Of a stretch of 12,041 nucleotides of DNA, positions 1 to 5,836 are shown one piece after another (the stretch's first letter is position 1; each line of letters opens with the position of its first letter). The stretch lies in assembly GCA_021789795.1 (NCBI GenBank), contig JAJYJA010000069.1:1-12041 (forward strand), written 5' to 3'. Both the position numbers and the translations under genes were made by a program. The notes below the pieces were generated by a model. It saw only the letters and a list, made by a program, of their open reading frames with translations. It made no database searches and was not told the origin of the DNA. The DNA is from Deltaproteobacteria bacterium (lineage in GTDB: Bacteria; Desulfobacterota; Desulfobulbia; Desulfobulbales; VMSU01).

Positions 1-582
1 GCCCGCTTGGCCGGTCAGCGGTCGTTGCGGTTAGATCTGGCCCTGATCCACTATCCGGTCTGCGACCGGCGGCGGGAGGTCATAGGCTCGGCGGTCACCA
101 ATCTCGACCTCCACGACTTGGCCCGGGCCGGCAAGACTTACGGGGCGCGTAACTTTTTCGTCGTCACCCCCTTTGCCGAGCAGCGACGGCTGGTGGAGGA
201 ACTGGTCGCCCATTGGCGACAGGGATACGGCGTCCGTTGCCACCAGGACCGGGGCCAGGCCTTGGCCCTCATCACCGTCTGCCCGGCACTCACCGACGTG
301 TTCGGCCATCTGGCCGGCCAAGGCGAGGGGCGGCCGCTGACCGTGGCCACCAGCGCCAGGCCTCGGGGACGTTCGCTCCCTTACGCCGACCTAAGGCGGA
401 GATTGTGGGATGGCGAGCCCTGTCTGTTGCTTCTGGGCACCGGCTGGGGGCTGGCGCCGGAGGTCTTGTCGCAGGTGGATGAAATTCTGCCCCCGGTGGG
501 TGGCGGGGGAGATTACAACCATCTGTCGGTGCGCTCGGCGGGGGCGATCATCCTCGACCGTCTGCTGGGCGACAGAGATTAG
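1..582 (+). CDS. SPOUT-type RNA methyltransferase (PF09936-like), 5' end beyond window or TrmD C-terminal fusion
   Basis: Likely a SAM-dependent RNA methyltransferase of the small SPOUT family often found beside trmD. Counting from the TTG at 7, the visible signs are LALIHYPV (residues 11-18), TNLDLHDLARAGKTYG (31-46) and FFVVTP (50-55). The knot region follows, with LLLLGTGWGLAPE (140-152), the glycine run GGGGD (165-169) and LSVRSAGAIILDRLLG (173-188). The reading frame is open to base 1, so the gene may begin upstream. The only in-window start near the edge is that TTG, with just six bases before it and no visible ribosome binding site. The next gene is rplS, where trmD normally sits upstream, so this could be a stand-alone neighbour of trmD or the C-terminal half of a long TrmD fusion. 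The family is fairly secure; the RNA target and the true start are not. Confidence 0.8.
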   Translation, partial: ARLAGQRSLRLDLALIHYPVCDRRREVIGSAVTNLDLHDLARAGKTYGARNFFVVTPFAEQRRLVEELVAHWRQGYGVRCHQDRGQALALITVCPALTDVFGHLAGQGEGRPLTVATSARPRGRSLPYADLRRRLWDGEPCLLLLGTGWGLAPEVLSQVDEILPPVGGGGDYNHLSVRSAGAIILDRLLGDRD

Positions 583-621
583 CCGGTTTCTGAATTAACG
601 TTAAAGACCATCAATAATTCC

Positions 622-627
622 AAGGTG
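622..627 (+). promoter_or_regulatory. Ribosome binding site of rplS
   Basis: AAGGTG lies 6 nt before the ATG at 634 and fixes that ATG as the rplS start. The GTG at 625 lies inside this site and would add three residues (MIA) not usual at the L19 N-terminus. The 51-bp gap before the gene also holds a 10-bp palindrome, TTAACGTTAA (595-604), of unknown meaning. Confidence 0.75.
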
Positions 628-633
628 ATTGCC

Positions 634-984
634 ATGAATGTGATTGAAAAGATCGAACGAGAGAACATGCGCTTTGATATCCCCACCTTCCGGGTCGGGG
701 ACACGGTGGACGTCCATATCCGCATCGTGGAGGGCGCCAAGGAGAGGATTCAGATCTTCAAGGGGGTGGTGACCCGGATCAAGCGCGGCAACATGGACGC
801 CAGCTTCACGGTGCGTAAGGTGTCGCACGGGGTGGGGGTGGAGAAGACCTTTGCCCTGCACTCGCCCAAGGTCGAGAAGATCGAGGTTGTGACCCTGGGC
901 CGGGTGCGTCGTTCCAAGCTCTACTACCTGCGCGACCTGCGCGGCAAGGCGGCCCGGATTAAGGAGCGGGGCATTCAGGGCTAA
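634..984 (+). CDS. rplS: 50S ribosomal protein L19
   Basis: Ribosomal protein L19, a structural protein of the large subunit located at the subunit interface. The 116-residue product has the usual family length. It starts MNVIEKIE and carries the expected blocks: MRFDIPTFRVGDTV near residues 12-25, IQIFKGVVTRIKRG near 40-53, FTVRKVSHGVGVEKTF near 59-74, and the C-terminal RRSKLYYLRDLRGKAARI. The ATG at 634 is chosen over the GTG at 625 because AAGGTG sits at the right distance before it. The gene follows the RNA methyltransferase by 51 bp and precedes a strong intrinsic terminator. This matches the end of the rpsP-rimM-trmD-rplS operon seen in many bacteria, though only its tail is visible here. 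Confidence 0.97.
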   Translation: MNVIEKIERENMRFDIPTFRVGDTVDVHIRIVEGAKERIQIFKGVVTRIKRGNMDASFTVRKVSHGVGVEKTFALHSPKVEKIEVVTLGRVRRSKLYYLRDLRGKAARIKERGIQG

Positions 985-1040
985 GGCTAGGCCCTCGGCT
1001 GGGCCTTGACTCCTTAAAATTATTAGAAAAACGAGTTGAT

Positions 1041-1093
1041 GCGGAGAGGCGCCGGGCAATTAATGGCCGGCCGCGCCTCTCTGCTTTTTTTTT
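1041..1093 (+). terminator. Rho-independent terminator after rplS
   Basis: A 12-bp stem pairs 1041-1052 (GCGGAGAGGCGC) with 1073-1084 (GCGCCTCTCTGC), with one G-U pair and a 20-nt loop. It is followed directly by nine T residues (1085-1093). This is a textbook intrinsic terminator on the plus strand. A smaller hairpin, AGGCCC/GGGCCT (989-994 with 1001-1006), lies just after the rplS stop without a T-run. The T-run ends 4 nt before the rnhB ATG, an unusually tight arrangement. Confidence 0.9.
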
Positions 1094-1097
1094 CGCC

Positions 1098-1766
1098 ATG
1101 ACTCAAGGAGTTGCCGGCCAACCCGTTCCCCAACCCTTGCCCCTGTTGGGCGGCGAGGGGGACACCTTTGCCTGGGAGCGGGGTCTGTACGGTCAGGGGT
1201 ACGCCTGGGTGGCGGGGCTTGACGAGGTGGGGCGGGGGCCGCTGGCGGGGCCGGTGGTGGCGGCCTGCGTGGTCTTACCCCGGGATTGCCCTTACCATCG
1301 CTACAAGGACTCCAAGAAACTCACGCCCGCGGCCCGCGAACGGCTGGCTAAGGAGATTCGCGAGCTTGCCTGCTGGGGGGTGGGGGTGGTTTCCGAGGTG
1401 GAGATCGATCGGATCAACATCCTGCAAGCCTCGCTCTTGGCCATGAGGGAGGCCCTGTCCGGGTTGGCGCTCAGGCCAGACTTCCTCTTGGTGGACGGCA
1501 AGTTCCCCGTCCCGGTGTCCACCCCTCAGCGTCCGTTGGTGCGCGGCGAATCCCAGAGCGCCTCCATCGCCGCCGCCTCCATAGTCGCCAAGGTTGCCCG
1601 CGACCTTCTGATGCGAGAATATCACCACCAGTACCCCCAATACGGGTTTGACCGTCATCAGGGATACCCGACCGCCGCCCATCGGCGGGCCTTGGCCGAG
1701 TTTGGCCCCTGCCCGATCCATCGTCGGTCGTTTGCCGGGGTGAAGGAGTTCTTCGTCGCTCCATGA
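1098..1766 (+). CDS. rnhB: Ribonuclease HII
   Basis: Cytoplasmic endonuclease that cuts the RNA strand of RNA-DNA hybrids, acting in ribonucleotide excision and primer removal. The 222-residue product has the family blocks in order: GLDEVGRGPLAGPVV (catalytic D42, E43), YKDSKKLT (69-76), FLLVDGK (D133), SIAAASIVAKVARD (156-169) and YGFDRHQGYPTAAHR toward the C-terminus. At the usual KGD motif before SIAAASI this protein reads RGES, so glutamate 151 stands where aspartate is expected. The ATG at 1098 lies 4 nt after a terminator T-run, leaving no Shine-Dalgarno site. A downstream start (for example TTG 1137) would still keep the whole catalytic domain, so the N-terminus is uncertain. The stop overlaps the yraN start by 4 nt (ATGA), suggesting translational coupling. 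Confidence 0.95.
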   Translation: MTQGVAGQPVPQPLPLLGGEGDTFAWERGLYGQGYAWVAGLDEVGRGPLAGPVVAACVVLPRDCPYHRYKDSKKLTPAARERLAKEIRELACWGVGVVSEVEIDRINILQASLLAMREALSGLALRPDFLLVDGKFPVPVSTPQRPLVRGESQSASIAAASIVAKVARDLLMREYHHQYPQYGFDRHQGYPTAAHRRALAEFGPCPIHRRSFAGVKEFFVAP

Positions 1767-2140
1767 CCACGGCCAGGGGCGAGAAGGGGCGGTTGGGCGA
1801 GGAACTGGCGGCCCGGCATCTGACGGCTAGGGGTTACCTGATATTGGCTCGCAACTTCCGGGTCGCCTGCGGCGAGATCGACATCGTGGCCGAGGACCGG
1901 GGGACGCTGGTCTTCGTGGAGGTGAAAACCAGGTGCGGCTTGGAGTTCGGCGGCCCCGCCGAGGCGCTTACCAGCCGCAAGCGGCGGCAGATCTCCCGCG
2001 CCGCCTTGACTTACCTGAGCCAGCGGCAACTGCTCTCGGCGCCGGCCCGTTTCGACGTGGTGACGGTGTTGCTCGTCAAGGGGGCGGAGCCGCGGGTGGA
2101 GTTGATCGCCAACGCCTTTGATCTGGCCTTGCCGGCTTAA
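1763..2140 (+). CDS. yraN: UPF0102 family protein YraN (nuclease-like fold)
   Basis: Small conserved protein of the UPF0102 family, which has a Holliday-junction-resolvase-like, PD-(D/E)XK nuclease fold but no firmly established reaction. The 125-residue length is typical. Visible landmarks are GEKGRLGEELAARHL at the N-terminus, GEIDIVAED (37-45) and FVEVKTR (51-57). E38, D40, E53 and K55 give the expected acidic-acidic-ExK constellation. It overlaps rnhB by 4 nt (ATGA) and is followed 27 bp later by pdxA. The rnhB-yraN pairing is very common in bacteria and fits a nucleic-acid role, but that role is inferred from context only. Confidence 0.93.
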   Translation: MTTARGEKGRLGEELAARHLTARGYLILARNFRVACGEIDIVAEDRGTLVFVEVKTRCGLEFGGPAEALTSRKRRQISRAALTYLSQRQLLSAPARFDVVTVLLVKGAEPRVELIANAFDLALPA

Positions 2141-2167
2141 GGTCAAGCGGTACGGAGAGGGGGGCAG

Positions 2168-3199
2168 GTGACGGAAGAGACGCTAATCGGCATCAGCATG
2201 GGCTGCCCGGTGGGGATCGGCCCTGAGATTATCCTTAAATTTTTATCCGCCTTCAAGCCCGAGGGAGGGCCGAGGCCGATCGTGGTTGGTGATCTTGGGG
2301 TCATGGCCCGGATGGCGGAACTGCTGGGCCTGGCGGGTGAGGTTCGGGCCTGGCGGCCTGGCGATCCCTGTCCGGCGGGGCCGGTTTGGGTCTGGCAGCC
2401 CTACGGCGACGAGCTTTCCCTGCCTCCCCGGGAGCTCGCCTGGGGTCGGCCTACCAGGGCCACCGGACTGGCGATGGCCGCCTGTGTCGAGGCGGCGGCG
2501 CGTCTGACCCTGTCCGGCGGCTTGGCGGCGATGGTCACCTGTCCCATCACCAAGGCCGCCCTGCGGGCCGCGGGTTACGCCTATCCCGGCCACACCGAGA
2601 TGCTGGCCGCGTGGTGCGGGAGCAATGACTACGCGATGATGATGGCCGGGGCCTCGCTTAAGGTCACCCTGGTCACCATCCATCAGGCCCTGGCCACCGT
2701 CCCCGGCTCCTTGAGCGAGGAGGCCATCGCCCGACTGATCGCCATCACCTGGCGGTCGTTGCGGGAGGATTTTGGTGTCGTCCGGCCCCGGCTGGCGGTG
2801 GCGGGGTTGAACCCCCACGCCGGTGAGGGCGGCCTGTTCGGCGACGAGGAGGAGCGGCTGCTCGCCCCGGCCATCTCCCAGGCCCGGTCGAAGGGTTGGC
2901 TGGTCGAGGGGCCGTTGGCGCCGGACACCGTGTTCGCCAAGGCGGCGGGCGGTCAGTTCGACGCCGTGGTCTGCATGTACCACGACCAGGGGCTGATCCC
3001 TTTCAAGTTGCTTCATTTCGAGGACGGGGTTAATGTTACCCTCGGTCTGCCCATCGTCCGCACCTCGGTCGATCACGGCACCGCCTACGACATCGCCGGC
3101 CAGGGGCGGGCCAATCCGGCCAGTCTGCGGGCCGCCTTCCTGTTGGCGGCGGAGATTGCCCTCCGCCGTCGGCGTCTGCACTCCAGGGGGGAAGGATGA
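2168..3199 (+). CDS. pdxA: 4-hydroxythreonine-4-phosphate dehydrogenase
   Basis: NAD-dependent oxidation of 4-phospho-hydroxy-L-threonine in the DXP-dependent pyridoxal phosphate pathway; the product feeds PdxJ. The 343 residues are slightly more than the usual ~330. Metal-binding histidines are recognisable in TLVTIHQAL (H172), LNPHAGEGG (H217) and YHDQGLIPFK (H272). The substrate pair H142-T143 lies in YPGHTEML, and NVTLGLPIVRTSVDHGTAYDIAG (289-311) is the signature C-terminal block. The N-terminal motif reads MGCPVGIGPE (11-20), where the family usually has GDPAGIGPE, so C13 replaces the common aspartate. The GTG start at 2168 is supported by the purine-rich GGAGAGGGGGG (2154-2164) just upstream. 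The end overlaps tmk by 4 nt. A PdxA2-like paralogue acting on another phosphorylated substrate is possible but less likely in this genome position. Confidence 0.93.
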   Translation: MTEETLIGISMGCPVGIGPEIILKFLSAFKPEGGPRPIVVGDLGVMARMAELLGLAGEVRAWRPGDPCPAGPVWVWQPYGDELSLPPRELAWGRPTRATGLAMAACVEAAARLTLSGGLAAMVTCPITKAALRAAGYAYPGHTEMLAAWCGSNDYAMMMAGASLKVTLVTIHQALATVPGSLSEEAIARLIAITWRSLREDFGVVRPRLAVAGLNPHAGEGGLFGDEEERLLAPAISQARSKGWLVEGPLAPDTVFAKAAGGQFDAVVCMYHDQGLIPFKLLHFEDGVNVTLGLPIVRTSVDHGTAYDIAGQGRANPASLRAAFLLAAEIALRRRRLHSRGEG

Positions 3200-3819
3200 C
3201 GGATGGAACTAGGCCTGGCCGGCTCATTGCCCTTGAGGGGATCGACGGCACCGGCAAGTCCACCCAGGTGGCCTTGCTGGCCGAGGCCTTGCGGCGGGAT
3301 GGCTTCCAGGTGATCGCCACCCGGGAGCCCACCGACGGCCCCCACGGCCAGAGGATCCGGGCCCTTTATCAGGCTCGGGATTCGGTGAGCCGCGAGCAGG
3401 AGTTGGCCCTCTTTCTGGAAGACCGCCGCCAGCATGTCGATGAGCTTATCCGGCCCGCCCTGGCCCGGGGCCAGGTGGTGCTGACCGACCGCTATTACCT
3501 ATCCACCGCCGCCTACCAGGGCGGGAACGATTGGTCGTCCGAGGAGATCATCCGTCTAAACGAGGCCTTCGCGCCCCGGCCCGATCTGGTGATCCTTCTG
3601 GTCTTGTCTCCGGAGGAGGCGGTGGCCCGTATCCGGCGCTACCGGGGCGAGGCGCCCAACCACTTCGAGCAGGAGGCGGGCCTGCGGCAGGTGGCAGGGG
3701 TGTTTGCTCGGCTTGCCGGGGACTACATCCGCCGTCTGGACGCCGCTCAGCCGGTGGTGGCGGTTCATGAGCAGGCACTTGCCCTGGCCAGGGAGTTATT
3801 AGGAGCCGTGACTAAATAA
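3196..3819 (+). CDS. tmk: Thymidylate kinase (dTMP kinase)
   Basis: Phosphorylates dTMP to dTDP with ATP, an essential step of dTTP synthesis in the cytoplasm. The 207-residue product has the family length. It shows the P-loop EGIDGTGKST (14-23), the REP motif (43-45), TDRYYLSTAAYQG (97-109) and a LID region rich in arginine, RIRRYRGEAPNHFEQE (145-160). The P-loop lacks an arginine while the LID carries several, as in E. coli-type enzymes. The ATG at 3196 overlaps the pdxA stop by 4 nt and is preceded by GGGGGGAAGG, a close-spaced ribosome binding site. It is the last gene of the rnhB-yraN-pdxA-tmk run. A fold-back repeat begins 13 nt after its stop. Confidence 0.95.
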   Translation: MTDGTRPGRLIALEGIDGTGKSTQVALLAEALRRDGFQVIATREPTDGPHGQRIRALYQARDSVSREQELALFLEDRRQHVDELIRPALARGQVVLTDRYYLSTAAYQGGNDWSSEEIIRLNEAFAPRPDLVILLVLSPEEAVARIRRYRGEAPNHFEQEAGLRQVAGVFARLAGDYIRRLDAAQPVVAVHEQALALARELLGAVTK

Positions 3820-3832
3820 ACTTGGCCAATTT

Positions 3833-3987
3833 TTGATGGCGTCGCAAAAAGACCGATCTACTGCGGCGCGTGGCGGTTTGGCTCGTTCGGCATACCATCT
3901 GTATGGCCTCACTCGCCAAACACACCCCGCGCCTTGTATATCGGCCCTTTTGCTTAGCCATCGGCTACCTTTTTGCGAAATCATCAA
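3833..3987. repeat. 155-bp fold-back repeat, copy 1 (MITE-like)
   Basis: First of two near-identical 155-bp units in this window, in the same orientation as copy 2 (10195-10349). The two differ at only two positions (C/A at 3895 and A/G at 3979). The ends form imperfect terminal inverted repeats: TTGATGGCGTCGCAAAAAG at the left, TTGATGATTTCGCAAAAAG reading in from the right (16 of 19 identical). The interior also folds back: 3851-3861 with 3936-3946, GGCGCG (3865-3870) with CGCGCC (3928-3933), GTTTGGC (3876-3882) with GCCAAAC (3915-3921), and CATAC with GTATG (3891-3895, 3901-3905) around a 5-nt loop. It carries no transposase gene. Both strands contain chance open frames of about 50 codons. 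It resembles a miniature inverted-repeat element or a large REP-like hairpin. Confidence 0.85.
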
Positions 3988-4093
3988 TTTTTCCACGACG
4001 CTTACGGCTCCTTATGCCGTCGCCGGGTTCCTTGTCCAGGTTGTTTCCCGCTCGACAGCTTATCTGCGCGTTGAGGCGCTTTTTACCATTTAG

Positions 4094-5836
4094 ATGAACA
4101 CAGCCAAAGCCATCTTCCCGCTGCTGGCGGCCGTCACCCTGCTCTCCTGCGCGCCGCCGCCCGCCTCCGTCGCCCCGGCCCCCAAGCCGTTGGCAAAGCC
4201 GCCGCCGGCGGTGGTGACCCCGGCGCATCGGGAGGGGGTGGATACCCAGTGCTCGTATTTCTACTTTCTCTGGGGCAAGAGCGCGGAGCTTAACGGGCGC
4301 TATGACGAGGCCCTGGATGCCTATGAGAAGGCGGTGGTCTGCGACGGCGAGGCCGAGTACCTGATTCGCAACCTGACGGTGCTGCTGGCCCGGATGGGCC
4401 GCAAGCAGCAGGCCATAGAGTGGGCCGACAAGCTGGCCCAGGCCCATCCGGGGGACGCGGACATCTCCCTGTTCCAGGCCGATCTCTACGCCGCCCTGGG
4501 GGAGAGGGACAAGGCCATCGGCATCTACCAGTCCGTCTTGGCCCAGCGGCCTAAGGACCCGGAGGCGCTGTCGCGGCTCGGCAAACAGTACCTCGACACC
4601 TTGGACTACGCCCAGGCCAGGGACTGCTTCGAGCGGCTGGTGGCGGTCAAGCCCGATTCGTTGGCCGGTCATTACTATCTGGCCCGCCTCTACCGGGAGT
4701 TGAAGGACAATCAGAAGGCCGTCGCCGCCTATCAAAAGGCCCTGGATATCGACTGGTCGGCGGCCTTGGCCATGGAGGCGGCGGATTTCTACGAGGGCCA
4801 GAAGCTGGACCAGCAGGCGATAGAGCTCTACAAGAGGGTGATGGACGCCGGCGATGGTCAGGAGGACGAGGCCGCCATTCGCCTGGCCCGCCTCTATCTG
4901 GCCCGCCAGCAGACGGATCAGGCCCTGGCCCTGCTGCGTGACCTGCGGGCCAAGGCCCCGGATGATCCGCAACTGGGCCTGGCCGTTGGCCGGATACTGA
5001 TCGAGCAGCGTAACTACCCGGAGGCGATCCGGGTCTTTTCCGAGCTGTTGGCCCATGACAAAAACGACATGGCGGTGCGGGCCATGCTGGCCATGACCTA
5101 TTACGATTCCGGCGATCGGGCCCAGGCCAAGGCGGTGCTCAAGGCGGTGAAGCTTGGCCAGCCGGGTTTTGACGAGGCCCTGGCCCTGTTGGTCAAGCTC
5201 TACGCCGAGGACAAGGATTATCCCGCGGCCGTCGCCCTGATCGACAAGGCGATCCGGGGAAGCCAAGGCCATGATCAGGGCTATCGTTTTTTGCTGGCCT
5301 CCATGGATGAGGAGCAAGGCCGCCTGGGCGAGGCCGAACAGGTCTTACGGGAGGCCATTTCGCTCTACCCCAAGGCGGTGGAGGGCCACTTCAACTACGG
5401 GATGTTCCTGGAGCGGCATGGCCGGCTGGACGAGGCCATGACCCAGATGGAGAAGGTCCTGGCCCTCAACCCCGACGACCCCCTGGCCTTGAACTACATC
5501 GGCTACTCCTGGGCCGATCAGAACCTCAGGCTGCCCGAGGCCTTGGCCTACATCCAGAAGGCGATCGCCCAACGGCCGGACGACGGGTTCGTCCTGGACA
5601 GCCTGGGCTGGGTGTACTTCAAGATGGGCAAGCTGAGCAAGGCGGCGGAGGCCCTGGAAAAGGCCATAACCCTGGAGCCTGACGACCCCACCATCCACGA
5701 GCATCTGGGGGATGTCTATCGGGCCGCCCATAAGACAGATCTGGCCGCTGACAACTATCGCCGCTCCCTGGAGTTTAGCCGCAAGGCGGCGGACAAGGCC
5801 AGGGTGAAGGCCAAACTGGACGCCTTAGGCAAATGA
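4094..5836 (+). CDS. TPR-repeat outer-membrane lipoprotein (LbcA-like)
   Basis: A 580-residue predicted lipoprotein made almost wholly of tetratricopeptide repeats, a protein-docking scaffold. The N-terminus has a hydrophobic signal ending in the lipobox LLSC, with C19 as the lipidated residue and alanine at +2, which favours the outer membrane. A Pro/Ala-rich linker (about 20-44) leads into repeats from about residue 50 to the C-terminus; examples are NGRYDEALDAYEKAV, YAQARDCFERLVAVKPDS and MGKLSKAAEALEKAITLEPDD. Its length, lipobox and a LolB-like gene directly downstream recall Pseudomonas LbcA (PA4667), adaptor of the CtpA periplasmic protease; this is inference from architecture and context. 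The 106 bp between the preceding repeat and this ATG show no convincing promoter, and the ribosome site is weak (GAGG 17 nt upstream). It overlaps the next gene by 4 nt. Confidence 0.88.
   Translation: MNTAKAIFPLLAAVTLLSCAPPPASVAPAPKPLAKPPPAVVTPAHREGVDTQCSYFYFLWGKSAELNGRYDEALDAYEKAVVCDGEAEYLIRNLTVLLARMGRKQQAIEWADKLAQAHPGDADISLFQADLYAALGERDKAIGIYQSVLAQRPKDPEALSRLGKQYLDTLDYAQARDCFERLVAVKPDSLAGHYYLARLYRELKDNQKAVAAYQKALDIDWSAALAMEAADFYEGQKLDQQAIELYKRVMDAGDGQEDEAAIRLARLYLARQQTDQALALLRDLRAKAPDDPQLGLAVGRILIEQRNYPEAIRVFSELLAHDKNDMAVRAMLAMTYYDSGDRAQAKAVLKAVKLGQPGFDEALALLVKLYAEDKDYPAAVALIDKAIRGSQGHDQGYRFLLASMDEEQGRLGEAEQVLREAISLYPKAVEGHFNYGMFLERHGRLDEAMTQMEKVLALNPDDPLALNYIGYSWADQNLRLPEALAYIQKAIAQRPDDGFVLDSLGWVYFKMGKLSKAAEALEKAITLEPDDPTIHEHLGDVYRAAHKTDLAADNYRRSLEFSRKAADKARVKAKLDALGK

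Noticed and set aside
625..633. GTG at 625 as an rplS start
   Set aside because: It lies inside the AAGGTG ribosome site that serves the ATG at 634, and the added residues are not typical of L19.
1006..1034. TTGACT (1006-1011) as a -35 box of an rnhB promoter
   Set aside because: No acceptable -10 hexamer at 16-18 nt spacing; the bases there read AAAACGAG. Any transcript would also pass through the terminator.
601..1059. A 152-codon minus-strand open frame opposite rplS
   Set aside because: It covers the whole L19 gene in antisense and shows no motif; L19 is unmistakable.
2243..3181. A 312-codon minus-strand open frame opposite pdxA
   Set aside because: Composition is dominated by G, P, Q and R with no recognisable domain, while pdxA on the other strand has full conserved motifs.
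3833..4093. Small open frames of 65-86 codons within and just after repeat copy 1
   Set aside because: They follow the repeat sequence on both strands and in several frames, lack ribosome sites, and are better explained by a non-coding repeat.
3965..5317. A 450-codon open frame on the minus strand opposite the TPR lipoprotein gene
   Set aside because: It is the shadow of a GC-rich repetitive gene: low-complexity composition, no family motif, no ribosome site, and its end runs into the fold-back repeat. The plus-strand TPR pattern is clear.
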